This document shows positions 32,452 through 44,297 of a stretch of DNA of 64,000 nt, in pieces; the first letter of the stretch is position 1, and each line of letters starts with the position of its first letter. The stretch covers positions 173,640,711 through 173,704,710 of the forward strand of contig CM076193.1 of NCBI GenBank assembly GCA_038277395.1. The letters are read 5' to 3'. The position numbers were made by a program, and so were the translations under genes. The notes below the pieces were generated by a model, which ran no database searches, was not told the origin of the DNA, and saw only the letters and a list, made by a program, of their open reading frames with translations. This stretch comes from Dryocosmus kuriphilus (lineage: Eukaryota > Arthropoda > Insecta > Hymenoptera > Cynipidae).

Positions 32452-34289
32452 ATGGAACTCAAAGATAAAATAAAGAAAAACTCCTTTTCCAGATCTGGGA
32501 ATACATTAGATTCATATAATGTTGACGCTAGACCATCAATATCAAAACACCACTGTCCCAAGAATCCTGATACATTCTGTTATGTTTGTAGCAAACATAT
32601 TCCAGTAATAAGTAGCCGCAGGAGGATCTCTGAAAAAATCAGTACAATATATAGCCAGTGCTTCAAAATACAAGTTATTGATCAAAGAAATAGCTGGATA
32701 CCTCATAACATGTGCAGTACATGTTACCAAATGCTTAATCTCTGGAATAATAGTAAACAGAGTAAAGAAGTAAAACTCAAGACACCAACGATATGGAATG
32801 AACCAATAGATGAGGAAAATTGCTACTTTTGTCAGAATAACTTCAAAGGCTCCAATCGGAAGAATAAAGATTGTTTAAAGTACGTTGGAGTATCGTCAGT
32901 TACAAGACCAGTAGAGCGATCAGTAACAGAAGAAGAAGAAGAAAAAGAAAAAGTAGAAGGAAAAGAAGAAGAAGAAGACGAAGAAGAAGAAGAAGAAGAT
33001 GATATCATCAGTGCAATATCGTGCACAGAGATTTTACGAATTTCTGACTCCGATGACAATGAAGAAGAGAAAGAAAGTGGCATGATAGTCACTGATGAAG
33101 AGGAATGTGAAGAGAGCGATGATGCATTACCTGACGACGACGAAGGTTATACTCCTTATTATGTGAAAGATAAAGCTCCAAAACAAATTTCAAAGGAGCA
33201 ATTGAATGATCTCGTTAGAGATTTAGGTCTGCCAAAAGATAAAGCAGAATATTTAGCATCATTTATGAAAGATAAAAATTGGTTGGAGAAAAACGTGAAA
33301 GTAGACAGTTTTCGGAATAGAGAGAAGGCATTCAGGAAATTCTTTACGATGTCAGAAGCACCCTCATTAGTTTATTGTAACGATGTATATGGACTCATGA
33401 ATGAGTTAGCACCTGGTCTTTACAAAGACGACGAGCGGAGACTTTTTTTGGATTCTTCAACACGAAGTCTAGAGGCAGTGCTACTTCATAATACGAACGT
33501 CTATGCACCAATACCAGTAGCACATTCGACAGAACTTAAAGAGAGCTATGAAGAGATTCAGTTGGCGTTAACTACAATAAAATGTGCAGAACATAAGTGG
33601 TTAGTTTGCGGAGATCTCAAAATTTTGACTGTAATTTTAGGGCAGCAATCTGGACACACCAAGTATCCTTGTTTCTTATGTTTGTTGGATAGTCGTGATC
33701 GTAAAAATCATTACGTGAAGAAATTATGGCCTCAAAGGACCTCCCTTGAGGTTCATTTGATGAATGTAATCCGTGAAGCTCTAGTGGACCCTAACAGAAT
33801 ACTACTTCCACCCCTACATATGAAATTAGGCCTAATGACGCGGTTTGTTAAAGCCCTAAATAAGGGAGAGGAAGGTGAATGTTTTAAGTACTTAAAACAA
33901 TAATTTCCAAAAGTAACTGAAGCAAAGTTAGAAGCAGGCGTTTTCGATGGGCCGCAAATTAGGAAGATGCTCAGAGATGATAATTTTATTTATCACATGA
34001 ATGAGAAAGAAAAAGCTGCATGGTAGCTGAAATGATCGAAAATTTTGGAGCGTTAGCGTGCAATATGAACTTGAAATTACATTTTCTTGACTCTCACATA
34101 GACTACTTCCCAAACAATTTAGGTCCTTACAGTGAAGAACAAGCAGAGAGATTCCATCAAGACATCAAAGAGATGGAAAGACGGTATCAAGGGCGGTGGG
34201 ATGTCAATATAATGGCAGATTTCTGCTGGAACTTAAAGGGAGAAGCAGAGAGAAGGGGCGCGAAATGCAAAAAAAAAACCACTCCTTAG
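32452..34289 (+). pseudogene. DDE-like transposase of the E1 family
   Basis: I place the start at 32452 (MELKDK), because the leader ends at the equivalent ATG in the non-LTR element; an in-frame ATG at 32371 is the alternative. N-terminal zinc-binding region: FCYVCSKHIP, MCSTCYQMLNL, NCYFCQNNFKG. Acidic low-complexity stretch at 32930-33010. DDE-like core: LFLDSS (Asp 33451), VCGDLK (Asp 33613), YPCFLCLLDSRDR, then SEEQAERFHQD (Glu about 34146). The last domain follows a TAA at 33901, a TAG at 34024 and a deletion of about 30 codons compared with E2 and E3. The protein resembles a widespread uncharacterised repeat-encoded family in invertebrates. Catalytic roles are inferred from conservation across the three copies. 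Confidence 0.75.
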
Positions 34290-34399
34290 ACCGTTTTCGG
34301 ATAAACGAGTCCGGTATAGCAAAAAAAATTAAATGAGACAGATGTTCCATTCGAGTATAGATCACGCAAACACATTAATATACTGGTTTGCTTTGTTTG

Positions 34400-34862
34400 C
34401 ACTGCATTTTCTCAATTTGACCTTCACCTGGCCCAGACCTGAACATAACCGGGTCAAGTAAACCTCGGATCCAGATTTGGCGACCCCAAAAACGTATCAG
34501 TGTAGTGTTTTATTTTGATTGCAATGCATTTTCCGAATTTGACCTTCACCTGACCTTGACCATGACCTGACTGGGTCAAACGGACCTCGGATTCGGACTC
34601 AGCGGCCGCAAAAACGTATCACTGTAGTTTTTTGCTTTGACTGCAACGGATTTTCCGAATTTGACCTTCACCTGACCTTGATCATGATCTGGACTGGATC
34701 AAACAGACCTCGGATTCGGACTCAGCGACCCCAAAAACGTATCAGTGTACTTTCTTACTTTGTTTGCAATGCATTTTCCGCATTTGACATTCACGTGACC
34801 TTGATGATGACCTGACTGGGTCAAGCGGACCTCGGATTCGGACTCAGCGACCTCAAAAACGA
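34400..34862 (-). repeat. E1 right subterminal array, four ~122 bp units
   Basis: Inverted copies of the left units (ccccaaaaacgtatc near 34482, 34603, 34732, 34855). Confidence 0.92.
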
Positions 34863-34919
34863 ATAGATATCTTACATTTATCTTTCGCACATACAACTTT
34901 TTTTTTTCGTGAGGCTGTG

Positions 34920-35300
34920 TAATAGAAACATATGGTGTAATTTTTTAAACGCGAAACACAAAATTAAACATAATGTGATGTTCTACAAAAATTAGAAACT
35001 AATATATTTTTTCATAAAAAGGGACAGAGGGACAGACTTGTGCAGTGAAATTATTTTAACATATGTTATATACACGTATTAGGATTTAACGAAGCAAGTC
35101 TGGATTTAAACGTTTTTTTTGTAAAAAATGATAGAATAAAATTGTCAGCGTATTATTTTATATGAATCAATAAAATTATTTTTTCGTTAAGCACATAATT
35201 GCGCAGCAAGACGAAACACGTGTAATGATAGCAGCATATGGTGTAGTTGTTTCAAGGTGAAATAGAAATTAGAATGGAATATATGCTTTCCGGAAAAAAA
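34920..35300 (+). repeat. Satellite-like unit right of E1
   Basis: It starts with the right TAA duplication. A full unit is followed by the start of the next (catatggtgtagttgtttcaa at 35234 matches 31030-31060 and 34931). Confidence 0.65.
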
Positions 35301-36420
35301 TTTTGAATAGAGTCAAGACTTGAATGTAAGATATTTAAAGATATGATTAATTTGGTATTATAGTAAATTCTACTTACCAACAGAATCAAGGGATGCCACA
35401 AAAATTAAGAACAGAACACAAACAAGAATGCTCATTTTGCACGATACAAAGAGCCTATTTTGAAAACATTTCTTGAGCTTCAACAACTTCTCTGTATACT
35501 AACCATTATCTCATTATTTACAAAAATGATTTTCTACATTCAAGCGAGGCGATCGACTTGAGAAAATAAATCGTTGCGCAAGGAGTATTTTGCCTACTGT
35601 AAAATAAGCACACTTTATTTACTTTCCTTGAAATCTAGACTTACTCCCTGAATACCGTGGAATGTTCTGAGACTACGTGCCTCTTTCTGACAAGTTTAGA
35701 AAATATTTAGGTGAAAAAAGGAAAAATTAACACTATTTTTTTTGTATTTCCAGATGTCGTACTCGTTCTAGAATGCTTTGCTACCTAATCACCATTTTTG
35801 TTTACTATTTTATTGATGACTGCAGGAAATAAAAATTCTGTCTATTTCGAGTCAATTTTTAAAGAACTCTTTTCTTTTCAAAAAACATCCCCTTTTATTC
35901 TCGTTTTTCTGGTCTTTTACTTAAAGGAGAATTAAATTAATGAAATCCTACAAGAAACCAGGTACTGTTGGCTGAAGAAAACGTTCTTGGATTGAAAATG
36001 CAAAAATTTTGTTGAAAACTCAACTATTTTTGGCTAAAAAAAATATTTTTTAGTTCAAAAGTCAGTCATTACAGGTTTGGAAGAGAATTCGTTTTTCTTG
36101 GTTGAGCATTCTTTGCTTTTGGAAATATAACTATTATTTATTGGAAGTTGCCTTTTTTGTTTGAAAATTTAATTTTTAATAAAAAAATCAAACACTTTTG
36201 TTAAAGTATATTTTCTCTTTTGTTGAAAAGTCAACAATTTTTAGTTCGAAATTAATCTTTTCCTTTTTGAAAATTTAGCTGTTCGAGTTTTTCGGTTTTT
36301 TTCTTATTTTTGGTTGAAAACGCAGCCCTCAGATTCTTGGTTGATAAGTCATATTTTTTATTTCAAAATATAAGTGTATTTTTTTTAATTCATCAATTCT
36401 TCTTAAATCCATCATTGCAA
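35301..36420. other. Non-coding AT-rich stretch
   Basis: 35301-35980 shows no recognised feature. 35990-36400 is the 'gaaaattcaact'-type degenerate tract. Confidence 0.5.
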
Positions 36421-36719
36421 GATGTACGGGTATTCCATCGGGTATGTCCCAGTTTATGGAACACAAAAAGGACTAAAACATTTAGGTTAACAAATTTATT
36501 TTCAGTTATTAATTAATTTATTCATAGTATAAAAAGTTGTTTAATGTTATAACGATGTATTAGTACAGTTAGATTTAAAAACTAAACGAATTAACATTCA
36601 GTAAATAAACATTCACCTACAAAATAAGTATGAAAAGAACAGTTTCTAATCTTTGGATTAATAAGTAAGGAATAAAGTCCAGATGTACTCAAAATTGAAT
36701 TTAGAATTAAACTATTTCT

Positions 36720-37015
36720 ATTCTTCTTTGATCTTTTGTTGAATTGCTTTCAGTTTTTCTTGAAGTTTTTTCCGTTCTTCGGCTATCAGTTTTTTCTCTT
36801 CTAGTAATTGTTTTCTTTTTTGTTGTTTTTCTTCTTTTATTTTACGATCAGTTGCTTTTTTTCGAGTGATATTGCATCCATTGATCAGATGTACCAGCAG
36901 AAGGTAGTTTGGGCTTGCCTGATGACTTTATTCCAATCCTTTTGTTTTTTGGTAAGTAATCAGTTGGCATCTTAAAAGCGTTGTCAAAAGGGTTTTCAAC
37001 ATCAGTTTCAACTGA
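36720..37015 (-). pseudogene. Last exon of the pogo-type gene: coiled-coil C-terminus
   Basis: It begins after a polypyrimidine-CAG acceptor at about 37015 with VETDVENPFDNAFKMPTDY and ends in a Lys/Glu-rich coiled coil (EEKQQKRKQLLEEKK, EERKKLQEKLKAIQQ) before the stop at about 36720. Such basic coiled coils are common at the end of pogo-type transposases. Its link to exons at 38930-41114 is inferred from strand and order. Confidence 0.6.
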
Positions 37016-37433
37016 AAAATATCGCAAGTATTATTACTAACGTTAACATTTCCTTACATTAATTTTTAAATATTATTTTACTTACTTTTATTAGCAGATT
37101 TAGAGTCATTCTCTTTGCTTGTGACGAGCACGTGCGCTCGCACATACGCACTTTGGGTTGCCGCTCGCCAGGCGGACTTACGAGCGCATGACTGACTCTC
37201 CCACCACGCTCATCCCCACTGACCGACCACGACCAGGCACCAAGTCGCTAAATACGAGACGCACGACGAGAATAGTCAGTCGCGGCGGGTGCGATTCTCC
37301 GAGTACCTCGGGGAGCTCTCACCCGGTGAGGCTCAAACCCTCTTCCTTCCGATGGGTGTCTGCCCCCTACGGAAGGCAAAGGGACGTGGGAATCGCAAGG
37401 AGTAGGCCCCCCTACACTTGCCATTCCCCAGGA

Positions 37434-38085
37434 CCGACCTGACCGACCGGCCGACGTGTACGGTTCCCGGGGTTGATGGGCACACCCATGGCCACGTGAA
37501 CCTAGTGCGTTGGGGGATTGATGGGCACACCCATGGTCCCCTTACGTCACGGAGGACCGACCTGACTAACGACCGACCGGCCGACGTGTACGGTTCCCGA
37601 GGTTGATGGGTACACGCATGGCCTCGTGAACCTAGTGCGTTGGGGGATTGATGGCCACACCCATGGCCCCCTTACGTCACGGAGGACCGACCTGACTAAC
37701 GACCGAGCGGCCGACGTGTACGGTTCCCGAGGTTGATGGGTACACCCATGGCCTCGTGAACCTAGTGCGTTGGGGGATTGATGGGCACACCCATGGTCCC
37801 CTTACGTCACAGAGGACCGACCTGACTAACGACCGACCGGCCGACGTGTACGGTTCCCGAGGTTGATGGGTACACCCATGGCCTCGTGAACCTAGTGCGT
37901 TGGGGGATTGATGGGCACACCCATGGTCCCCTTACGTCACGGAGGACCGACGTGACTAACGACCGACCGGCCGACGTGTACGGTTCCCGGGGTTGATGGG
38001 CACACCCATGGCCCCGTGAACCTAGTGCGTTGGGGGATTGATGGGCACACCCATGGTCCCCTTACGTCACGGAGGACCGACCAAC
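37434..38085 (+). repeat. 130 bp tandem array, five copies
   Basis: cctagtgcgttgggggattg begins at 37501, 37631, 37761, 37891 and 38021, exactly 130 bp apart. Units are about 95% alike. Each has two cacacccatgg motifs. Confidence 0.97.
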
Positions 38086-38539
38086 CGAACCCTACGCACC
38101 GGACGATATCCAAGACTACTACTCTCCCCGACAGTCACATCGAGCGTGGTGGACCACCTCCGCCTCCGCACGCGTCTTGGGTCACCGACAAAAGGGGGGC
38201 CTCGGGGAGGCTCCAGGAAAACACCGTCGACGTTGATATCCCGCGACCGCCAAATAAGGGAAAAGGCGTTCGCCCTCCCCACCCACCTGACCGCAACCGA
38301 CCTGGGGGAGGTCGAACGTCCTCCTCGAGACCGACGCCCCTCCGAGGGCCCCTCCAAATCCGAAGACCGCCTCACGCATGAAATAATCGTTCCAGGGCAC
38401 GCGTTGACCGAGACGCTCCAGGCAGGGGGGCACCGTATCCTGCGTCACCGCCAGGGTGCCCGACGTCCGGACACCTGCACGAAGAACACCCGCTCGCAGG
38501 GGGGGAGTAAACCCGGCACCGACACGCGCGCGAATACTT

Positions 38540-38750
38540 GTGAATCCGGCACCGACACACACACACGAACACTTGTAGATCGGGCACCGACACACACGCA
38601 CACACACTCGAACAAATGTACACGCGCACGCTAAATCAACATTTGCACACTTACACACACATACACACGCACACTTGAACAAACGTACACGCCTACACCC
38701 ATTCAACATCCGCACACTCACACACACACGCACATACACACACCGTCACC
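38540..38750. repeat. CA-rich degenerate microsatellite
   Basis: Repeated cacacacgcacac and a recurring cttgaacaaaygtacacgc phrase. Confidence 0.85.
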
Positions 38751-38929
38751 ACCAGACCTCGTTACCATTGTAAATACAAAATATGATGTCAAATAAATCG
38801 AGTTTGCACCTCTTGTACTCAGAGAAAATGCCTATCTTTCCTTAAAACCTGACCCTGGCTTAGGCTGAAGCGTCCGTTAGGATAGTTTAGGTAAGAGTAG
38901 AGAAAGTAAGACCGTTACATGCTAATAAC

Positions 38930-39500
38930 TGGTTCACTACATTTTTCACATCTTTGAGCCTTTAAATGTTTGTCCATAGCTGGAGCAGCAAAAGCAGTGG
39001 TAGCAGCAGTTGTAATAGCGGAATTAGTATCAAGGGAATCTGAAGAAAAACATTTTTTTATTTTTTTATTCTTAAATACAGATTAAGTACGAAAGATTGT
39101 TTTCTAATTTGTTTACAAACCTGTTTGATTATCAGCGTCCAAGACATTTGAATCAAATATTAATTCATCACCAAAATTATTTTTTAAAATATTCAGTCAA
39201 ATTGAGTGAACTTATATCACTACTCTCATCAATGACTGACTGACCTTGTGAGACAATTTCTAAAGGTTCATTTTCTACTATAATTTCATATAGTAATTCA
39301 GGAGATGCTGCTTCGTTTAGAGTAGGATTATTTATCAGAGGAAGAAACTCTTGGTTAGAAGAATAACTTTTATCGTTTAAATTCATATCCTCGTTAATTT
39401 TATCATTCGAAATCGAGGTTTGATTACTAACCAAATTATTTTCTGACTGTTCTTGTCTTATTCCATTAAAATTTATGTTTACCAAAGTCACTTCTTTAAC
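38930..39500 (-). pseudogene. Middle exons of the pogo-type transposase gene
   Basis: Two minus-strand segments are readable. 39491-39177 is acidic/polar (SENNLVSNQTSISND, LLYEIIVENEPLEI). 39045-38930 reads SAITTAATTAFAAPAMD then QRCEKCSEPV with a CxxC. Splice-like sequences lie between. They follow the catalytic region in gene order; there is no known domain apart from the CxxC. Confidence 0.5.
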
Positions 39501-39707
39501 AGATGGTTTATCTTTTTCACGAAAATCTATTCACCAAATTATGAAAATTAAACCGAAAAGTCTTAAAAATATAATTATCAATATGAATATCTATAAAAAA
39601 AATTCTGTAATATAATAAATATTAATATGACAATCGGTAAAAAAAATTGATTAATTAAAAATATAGTTATCAGTAAAAATGTTCAATGAATATTGTAAAA
39701 ATATTGA

Positions 39708-41114
39708 TTAAAATAAAGTGTTGTTAATTCTTTTACCAGGTTTTCCACTGACATCGAGCCAGTATTGGTACAAGCCTCTCATTTGTAAATCCCTGGGCCA
39801 CGTCTGATTCAACCAAGCACTATTGAACTCCTCCAAAATATCCTTTGATAAATTGTTTTCGAAAGTTGATAGATGTTTTTGTTTATCTTCAGTCAATTCG
39901 CCTTGCATTGTTTTTTCAGTAACAGTTGTCTTTGATTTTTTTCTTTTATTAAAAACATCATAGTCAACAGCAGAAGGATCGAAAGGATACAAGCCTGCAG
40001 CTTTGAATCCACTGATAACATCATTATTTTCTTCTTTCATATTATCTAAAGCAAACTGTAAAACCAATGGAAAATCTTCTTTTTTTACTCGGGTAACATT
40101 TTTAGAATTTTTCCATCTTGGTACAGCTTTCTTCCAAGTTGCTTTGAACGGGTGGAAAAAACTAATGTCGAGTGGTTGCATTATGTGGGTTGAGTTGGGA
40201 ACAAGTCCAATCAATTCAACACCCTTTTCACGACAAAACGTAACCAGAGGCATAGTCATGTGGGAGGAATGATTATCTAAATATAATACAATGGGGAACT
40301 CAGTTCCTTCTTTCACTAACCATGGATAAAATATATTTGTTATGTACTCATAGAATGACTCAGAAGTCATCCACCCATTATCTGAGAGGCCGATACCCCA
40401 AGCTTCTGGACAATTTTTAACAATTTTCTCTGGGACTTCTGATTTGTAAGGAAACATCAGAATGGGGGGTGCACGACCACCATTAGCACTGTACATGAAC
40501 AAAGCAGTGAAGCCTTCTTTCTCAGAATCTACTACCTTGTAAGCAGAACGGCTTCCTTTATCTAATAAAACCTTCTCTGATGGAGGACATAAACTTACAT
40601 AAGTCTCGTCGCAGTTAAAAATTCTGGTAGAATGAATATCCATTAATTTTTTTTCACTTCAATACTTCGCTTGTTCATCAAACCAATCTTTTAGGTCATC
40701 ACCGGTTACTGCTGATCTAATGTGAGTTAAATTTTGTGGTTTTCTGATTGACAATTGAGGGTGTCGTTTTCGAAAACCCTCATACCAATGTCGACTCGGC
40801 CGGCCGTCAATAAATGGATTTTTTTTGTTTGATAGATTCACATATTGTTGAATAGAATCTAATAGTTCTGTTTTACTTACTGGTAACCCTCGCTTAGCTC
40901 TGAATAGAATCCAGTCTACAATTTTTTGTTCTTCAGTATCAGAAAATACTGTTGGTGGTCCAGTTTTATGTTTGGATGTCTCACGGTTTCCTTTTTTTCT
41001 AGAAAGCGTAGCAATAGGCACTCCGTACGCTGCAGCAACTTTTCTCAGCGAAACACCCGAATCGACAGCTTTCAAGGCGTTAGCTACATCATCAAAAGTA
41101 TAATTTATACGCAC
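39708..41114 (-). pseudogene. pogo/CENP-B-type (DDE_1) transposase, one nonsense codon
   Basis: It starts MRINYTFDDVANALKAVDSG at 41114: a pipsqueak-type HTH (VSLRKVAAAYGVPIATLSRK), a CENP-B HTH (WYEGFRKRHPQLSIRK near 40760), then DDE_1 with FNCDETYVSL (first Asp, near 40615), VLYLDNHSSHM (second Asp, near 40290) and HIMQPLDISFFHPFK (third Asp position). A single TGA at 40658-40656 interrupts an otherwise continuous frame. The C-terminus continues in further exons. The family inserts at TA and is related to jerky/tigger proteins. Confidence 0.9.
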
Positions 41115-42299
41115 CGATTTCTTTTTTTTTTTGAAAAACTAGACGTGTTAACTAAAACAACACCCTTTTTTGGAGCCCTGGAACTGGTGTCACTTAAATT
41201 CACGTATTTAATTTTTTTTTTTCTCGAATTACTTTTTTGACATTTTTTGGTAGTTTTCCCCATGTTCGCGCAATTGAAATTCTTATCTGAAATAGAAAAT
41301 TATTGATTTAATTAACACAAATCAATATTTATGATCCAACTTACAAATTTTTGAGGTTAGTTTTTTATTTTGATGAAATTTTTAAATCTCAGTACTTACC
41401 TACAAGCAAATTTATAGATATATACACCGTACTAACATTTATTTTGCATAAACTCCTTTTTTTATAAATATTTAACAATTATTAACACTAAGTTAAATAA
41501 ATATTGCTCTCACGTCTCGCTGTTTCATAATTACGGACCACTTATAAAAATGAGCGTACGTAGAACATGGAACACCGAATATACTGTTCCATAAATACGG
41601 ACTATTTAAAAAATTGTGTACCGTTTATGAAACACCTAAATAAAAAATAAATACTTTATTAAAAAACTTAAAATTCTTTATCAATAGGTAGATAATAAGT
41701 CAAACTTTTGATTGACATGTTTCAGGTATTTTTGAATCATTGATATATATCTCAAAAAGTTGAAGCAATCGCAATGAAAGACGTCACTATTTTACTCCAA
41801 CAGACAGTTTTTTTTTTCATGCAAGCTGACACGGACATTTAATCTATTTTTTTTTCTCTACATTTGAGGCCATTTCCAATTTAAATTAACGTTATCAATA
41901 CATTAGTTATTAAAAATAAAAAAGATATTATTATAGATACGAAATAAGTTAAAAATTATTTGTAATTTACATTTTTATGATATGTTTCATAAACTAGGAC
42001 AATGTTCCATAATATGGACTTTTACCTTATAAGTATACTAAGTTTTTTACAATAATGTGAATGATAGTGTTAGCATAACCAAGAAGCTTACCTCATGTTT
42101 CGGAGTATTATTATGTACAGAGATTGAAGTCTTCTATGGTTTTTTGTTTTGTAAAAAAATTATGAGATAAAATACCATATTTAGCATAATTGCACGATTG
42201 TTGTGCTTAACATGTGGATTATTGATATTTTTGACGGACAGAAACATTGACGTGCCATAATGTTCGGGCGGCGTCCATAAGAAAGGACTAAAAACGATA
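41115..42299. other. 5' flank of the pogo-type gene and AT-rich sequence
   Basis: It holds several variants of gttccataaatacggac (41530-41620, 42000), probably subterminal repeats of the pogo-type element. No genes. Confidence 0.5.
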
Positions 42300-42418
42300 T
42301 GGTTATATCGAGTATACAAATGTTAAAATGGCGTAGAAGCGCTAAAATTCAAACTGATATAGTCACATCGAGTATGCTTACGTTAAAATGGCGTAGAGGC
42401 GCTAAAATTCAAATTCGC
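42300..42418 (+). repeat. 59-60 bp tandem duplication
   Basis: Two copies of a unit containing aaaatggcgtagargcgctaaaattcaaa. Confidence 0.85.
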
Positions 42419-42633
42419 TGTAGGTTTAATTATTTTTTAAAAATTTTACATAAACGAAGGTCTAAAATAATTGTCGTAAAGAAAACTATGTAATTAAGGT
42501 TTGTTGAAATAAGTTAGTGTAATATAAATTATAATCAGGATATAGAAGAACTATTCTCATATCGTGTAAAAGTGTTATCTATACAATTTATAATTTCATG
42601 GTGTAGATAAAATTAGGCTACGGTAAATTTGGT

Positions 42634-42838
42634 TTAAATATGGTTTTCATCAAAGAATTTTGGTTCGGATAGCTTAATAGCCCTGTCGACAAGGTTATAT
42701 ATCATGGATATTTTATCTTTAATGGCGATATTGGAATTAAAATTAGTGTATCTCCCAGAGTTAGTTGATTTTTGATACCAATTAGTTATGAAATAGTCAT
42801 TCTGACGTATGATAGTAGTGTCAAGAAAATTGATTTTA
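42634..42838 (-). pseudogene. Second Penelope-like reverse transcriptase fragment (thumb)
   Basis: The minus strand reads INFLDTTIIRQNDYF, then TNWYQKSTNSGRYTNFNS and IYNLVDRAIKLSEPKFFDEN up to a stop at 42634. It lines up with the NIITNWYRKDTYSGRLLNF region of the Penelope gene at 2169-3640 but is clearly a different family. It is truncated upstream at the TA microsatellite. Confidence 0.8.
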
Positions 42839-42840
42839 TA

Positions 42841-42841
42841 A

Positions 42842-42879
<38 letters not shown>
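42841..42879. repeat. (TA)n microsatellite
   Basis: About 18 ta units, abutting the Penelope fragment and a composite repeat. Confidence 0.95.
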
Positions 42880-42881
<2 letters not shown>

Positions 42882-43830
42882 TCTAAAGAAATTTTGTAGC
42901 TCTTTCTAAGGATAACAATTCTGCTTGCTAATAATTTCCCATATCTTGCATTGTTTTGCTGAAATGTGGTTTTCTTTATATTTCATAAAATATTTCACGA
43001 ATAACTCAAAAACTACGCGTCTGCTCAAAAAAATGATGGACAGCGAATTTTTAGACCTTTTTGAGGTGAACAACTTTGATTATTATTATTTTTCCGTATC
43101 TTCCATAGTTTGGCGGAAAATTTGAAATTTATGTTTTTCAATAACGTTTTATCGATTAAAACAAAAACCGTGCATTTTATCAAAAAATGGTTAAAATAAA
43201 ATTTGTAGCTCTTTTTAAATTGAACTACTTTGTTCTTTGCTATTTTTTTATGTCTTGAATATTTTGGCAGGAAGTTAGAGTTTTTTAATTTTAATAGCGT
43301 TTTCTTGATTAAAACAAAACACGTTCATTTTGTCAAAAAACGATTAAGACAAAATTTGTAGACTTTTATGAGGCGAACAATTGTACTTTCTTACATTTTT
43401 TTGCATATATCATAGTTCAGCAGGAAAATGGATTTTTTGATTTTGTGAAAACCGTTTTTGGTAGATAAAACCATAACCGTATGTCAAAAACCGCTGGTTA
43501 AGGAACTCGTCCTTTCCTTTTACCCTTTAATGAACTGGACCAAAGTGCACTCCAATCCGATTAGTCCTTCGAAAGGTATCGTGGGAAAAGCCTCCATCGA
43601 CGACAATGACGACAACGACGACGACGACAACAGACAGACAAACAGACACAGTCGCAAAAACCGTTTTTTCGGATTCAGGAGCTCTCAAAACGTGGAAATT
43701 TCGTGAAATCCGCGAAAGTCAAATTTTACATAAATCTAATACCTTCTCTGATGAGAATGTAAAAATTACAAAAGAACTTATTTTACTTAAGGCTCTATCG
43801 CCCTTAAGCTATACATTCTCATTATTCTCT
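42880..43830. repeat. Composite repeat family copy (reverse orientation)
   Basis: Four ~145 bp units, then the 'ggatt/ccaatccg' module, a gacgacaacgac site at 43598-43640, the cgcgaaagtc module and the 'gatgagaatgt' end, then cttaaggctctatcg. Confidence 0.7.
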
Positions 43831-44075
43831 CTCTCTCTCTTTCCAAGGCGAACAATTCTGCTTGTTAATATTTTCTCATATCTTGTATAGATTTGCTGAA
43901 AAGGGGTTTCCTTTATATTTCATGACATATTTGACGAATAACTCAAAAACTACGCGTCAACAAATGATAGGGAAAAAATTTGTAGATCTTTATAAGGTGA
44001 ACAACTTTACTTATTATCATTTCTTTTTTATCCTCCATATTTTGGCGGGAAATTTGAATTTTTGATTTTTTAGAT
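43831..44075. repeat. Partial composite repeat (reverse orientation)
   Basis: Starts with ggcgaacaattctgcttgtta and contains one and a half internal units. It is interrupted by SINE-type sequence. Confidence 0.6.
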
Positions 44076-44104
44076 TTGGAGATCTTTTTAGGTTGTACGA
44101 CCTT

Positions 44105-44293
44105 GTTTATTTTTCAATATTAAGTTATTATGGACCAATATAATTGATTAGTTAATTTCAGATCTTAAATTTAATTCGATTTCTGGTCTAAATAATTTTT
44201 TAGAGTAACGTGAAAAAATCTACCTCGGCCCGGATTTGAACCAGTAACGCCACTATTCACGAGTGGAGCGTTTTCCAATTACGCCACCGAGGC
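44105..44293 (-). mobile_element. tRNA-derived SINE, minus-strand copy
   Basis: The head at 44293-44222 is exactly 72 nt: GCCTCGG / CCGAGGT acceptor arms pair, the CCACT / AGTGG anticodon stem is perfect and the B box is GGTTCAAATCC. Loop position 33 is G instead of U, so it is tRNA-like rather than a working tRNA. The body (to about 44105) is a ~110 nt AT-rich tail shared with two other copies. Confidence 0.8.
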
Positions 44294-44297
44294 CCCA

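Larger units (their letters stand above)
31340..34919 (+). mobile_element. DNA transposon E1 (CACAG ends, TAA target duplication, CACTA-like)
   Basis: The ends are cacagccccacgaaaaaaaa and its complement, followed by the shared phrase agttgtatgtgc and then subterminal arrays of ~122 bp units in inverted orientation (five on the left, four on the right). Between them lie a leader and a transposase-like gene. Two relatives in this window (E2, E3) show the same plan. CACTR ends, 3 bp duplications and subterminal repeats are features of CACTA/EnSpm elements. The superfamily call is an inference, since TWA duplications also occur in PIF/Harbinger. Confidence 0.8.
37120..38860. other. GC-rich inserted block of unknown origin
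   Basis: Base composition switches abruptly from about 30% to clearly above 55% GC within an AT-rich gene. Contents in order: a GC-rich lead (37130-37430), a 130 bp tandem array, a unique GC-rich stretch (38086-38500), and a cacacgcac-rich run (38540-38750). Long open frames on both strands follow from the low stop-codon density and show no known domain. It sits between exons of the pogo-type gene. Neither end shows a clear terminal repeat. Confidence 0.6.
36420..42030 (-). mobile_element. pogo/CENP-B-type transposon with a GC-rich insertion (approximate limits)
   Basis: A multi-exon DDE_1 transposase reads on the minus strand. TGTCCCAGTTTATGGAACA at 36445-36463 and its inverted counterpart TGTCCTAGTTTATGAAACA (complement of 41983-42001) mark the two ends at 17 of 19 bases. 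The exact termini and TA duplication were not resolved. Confidence 0.65.

Noticed and set aside
32930..33010. Acidic Glu/Asp run in E1 as a microsatellite artefact
   Set aside because: The same acidic segment, with different codons, is present at the same place in E2 and E3, so it is part of the protein.
37158..38739. Long open frames on both strands of the GC-rich block
   Set aside because: Expected from high GC and tandem repetition; no domain, and overlapping frames on both strands are equally open.
44222..44293. Functional tRNA gene
   Set aside because: Three diverged copies with a shared tail and a non-U at position 33 indicate a SINE head.
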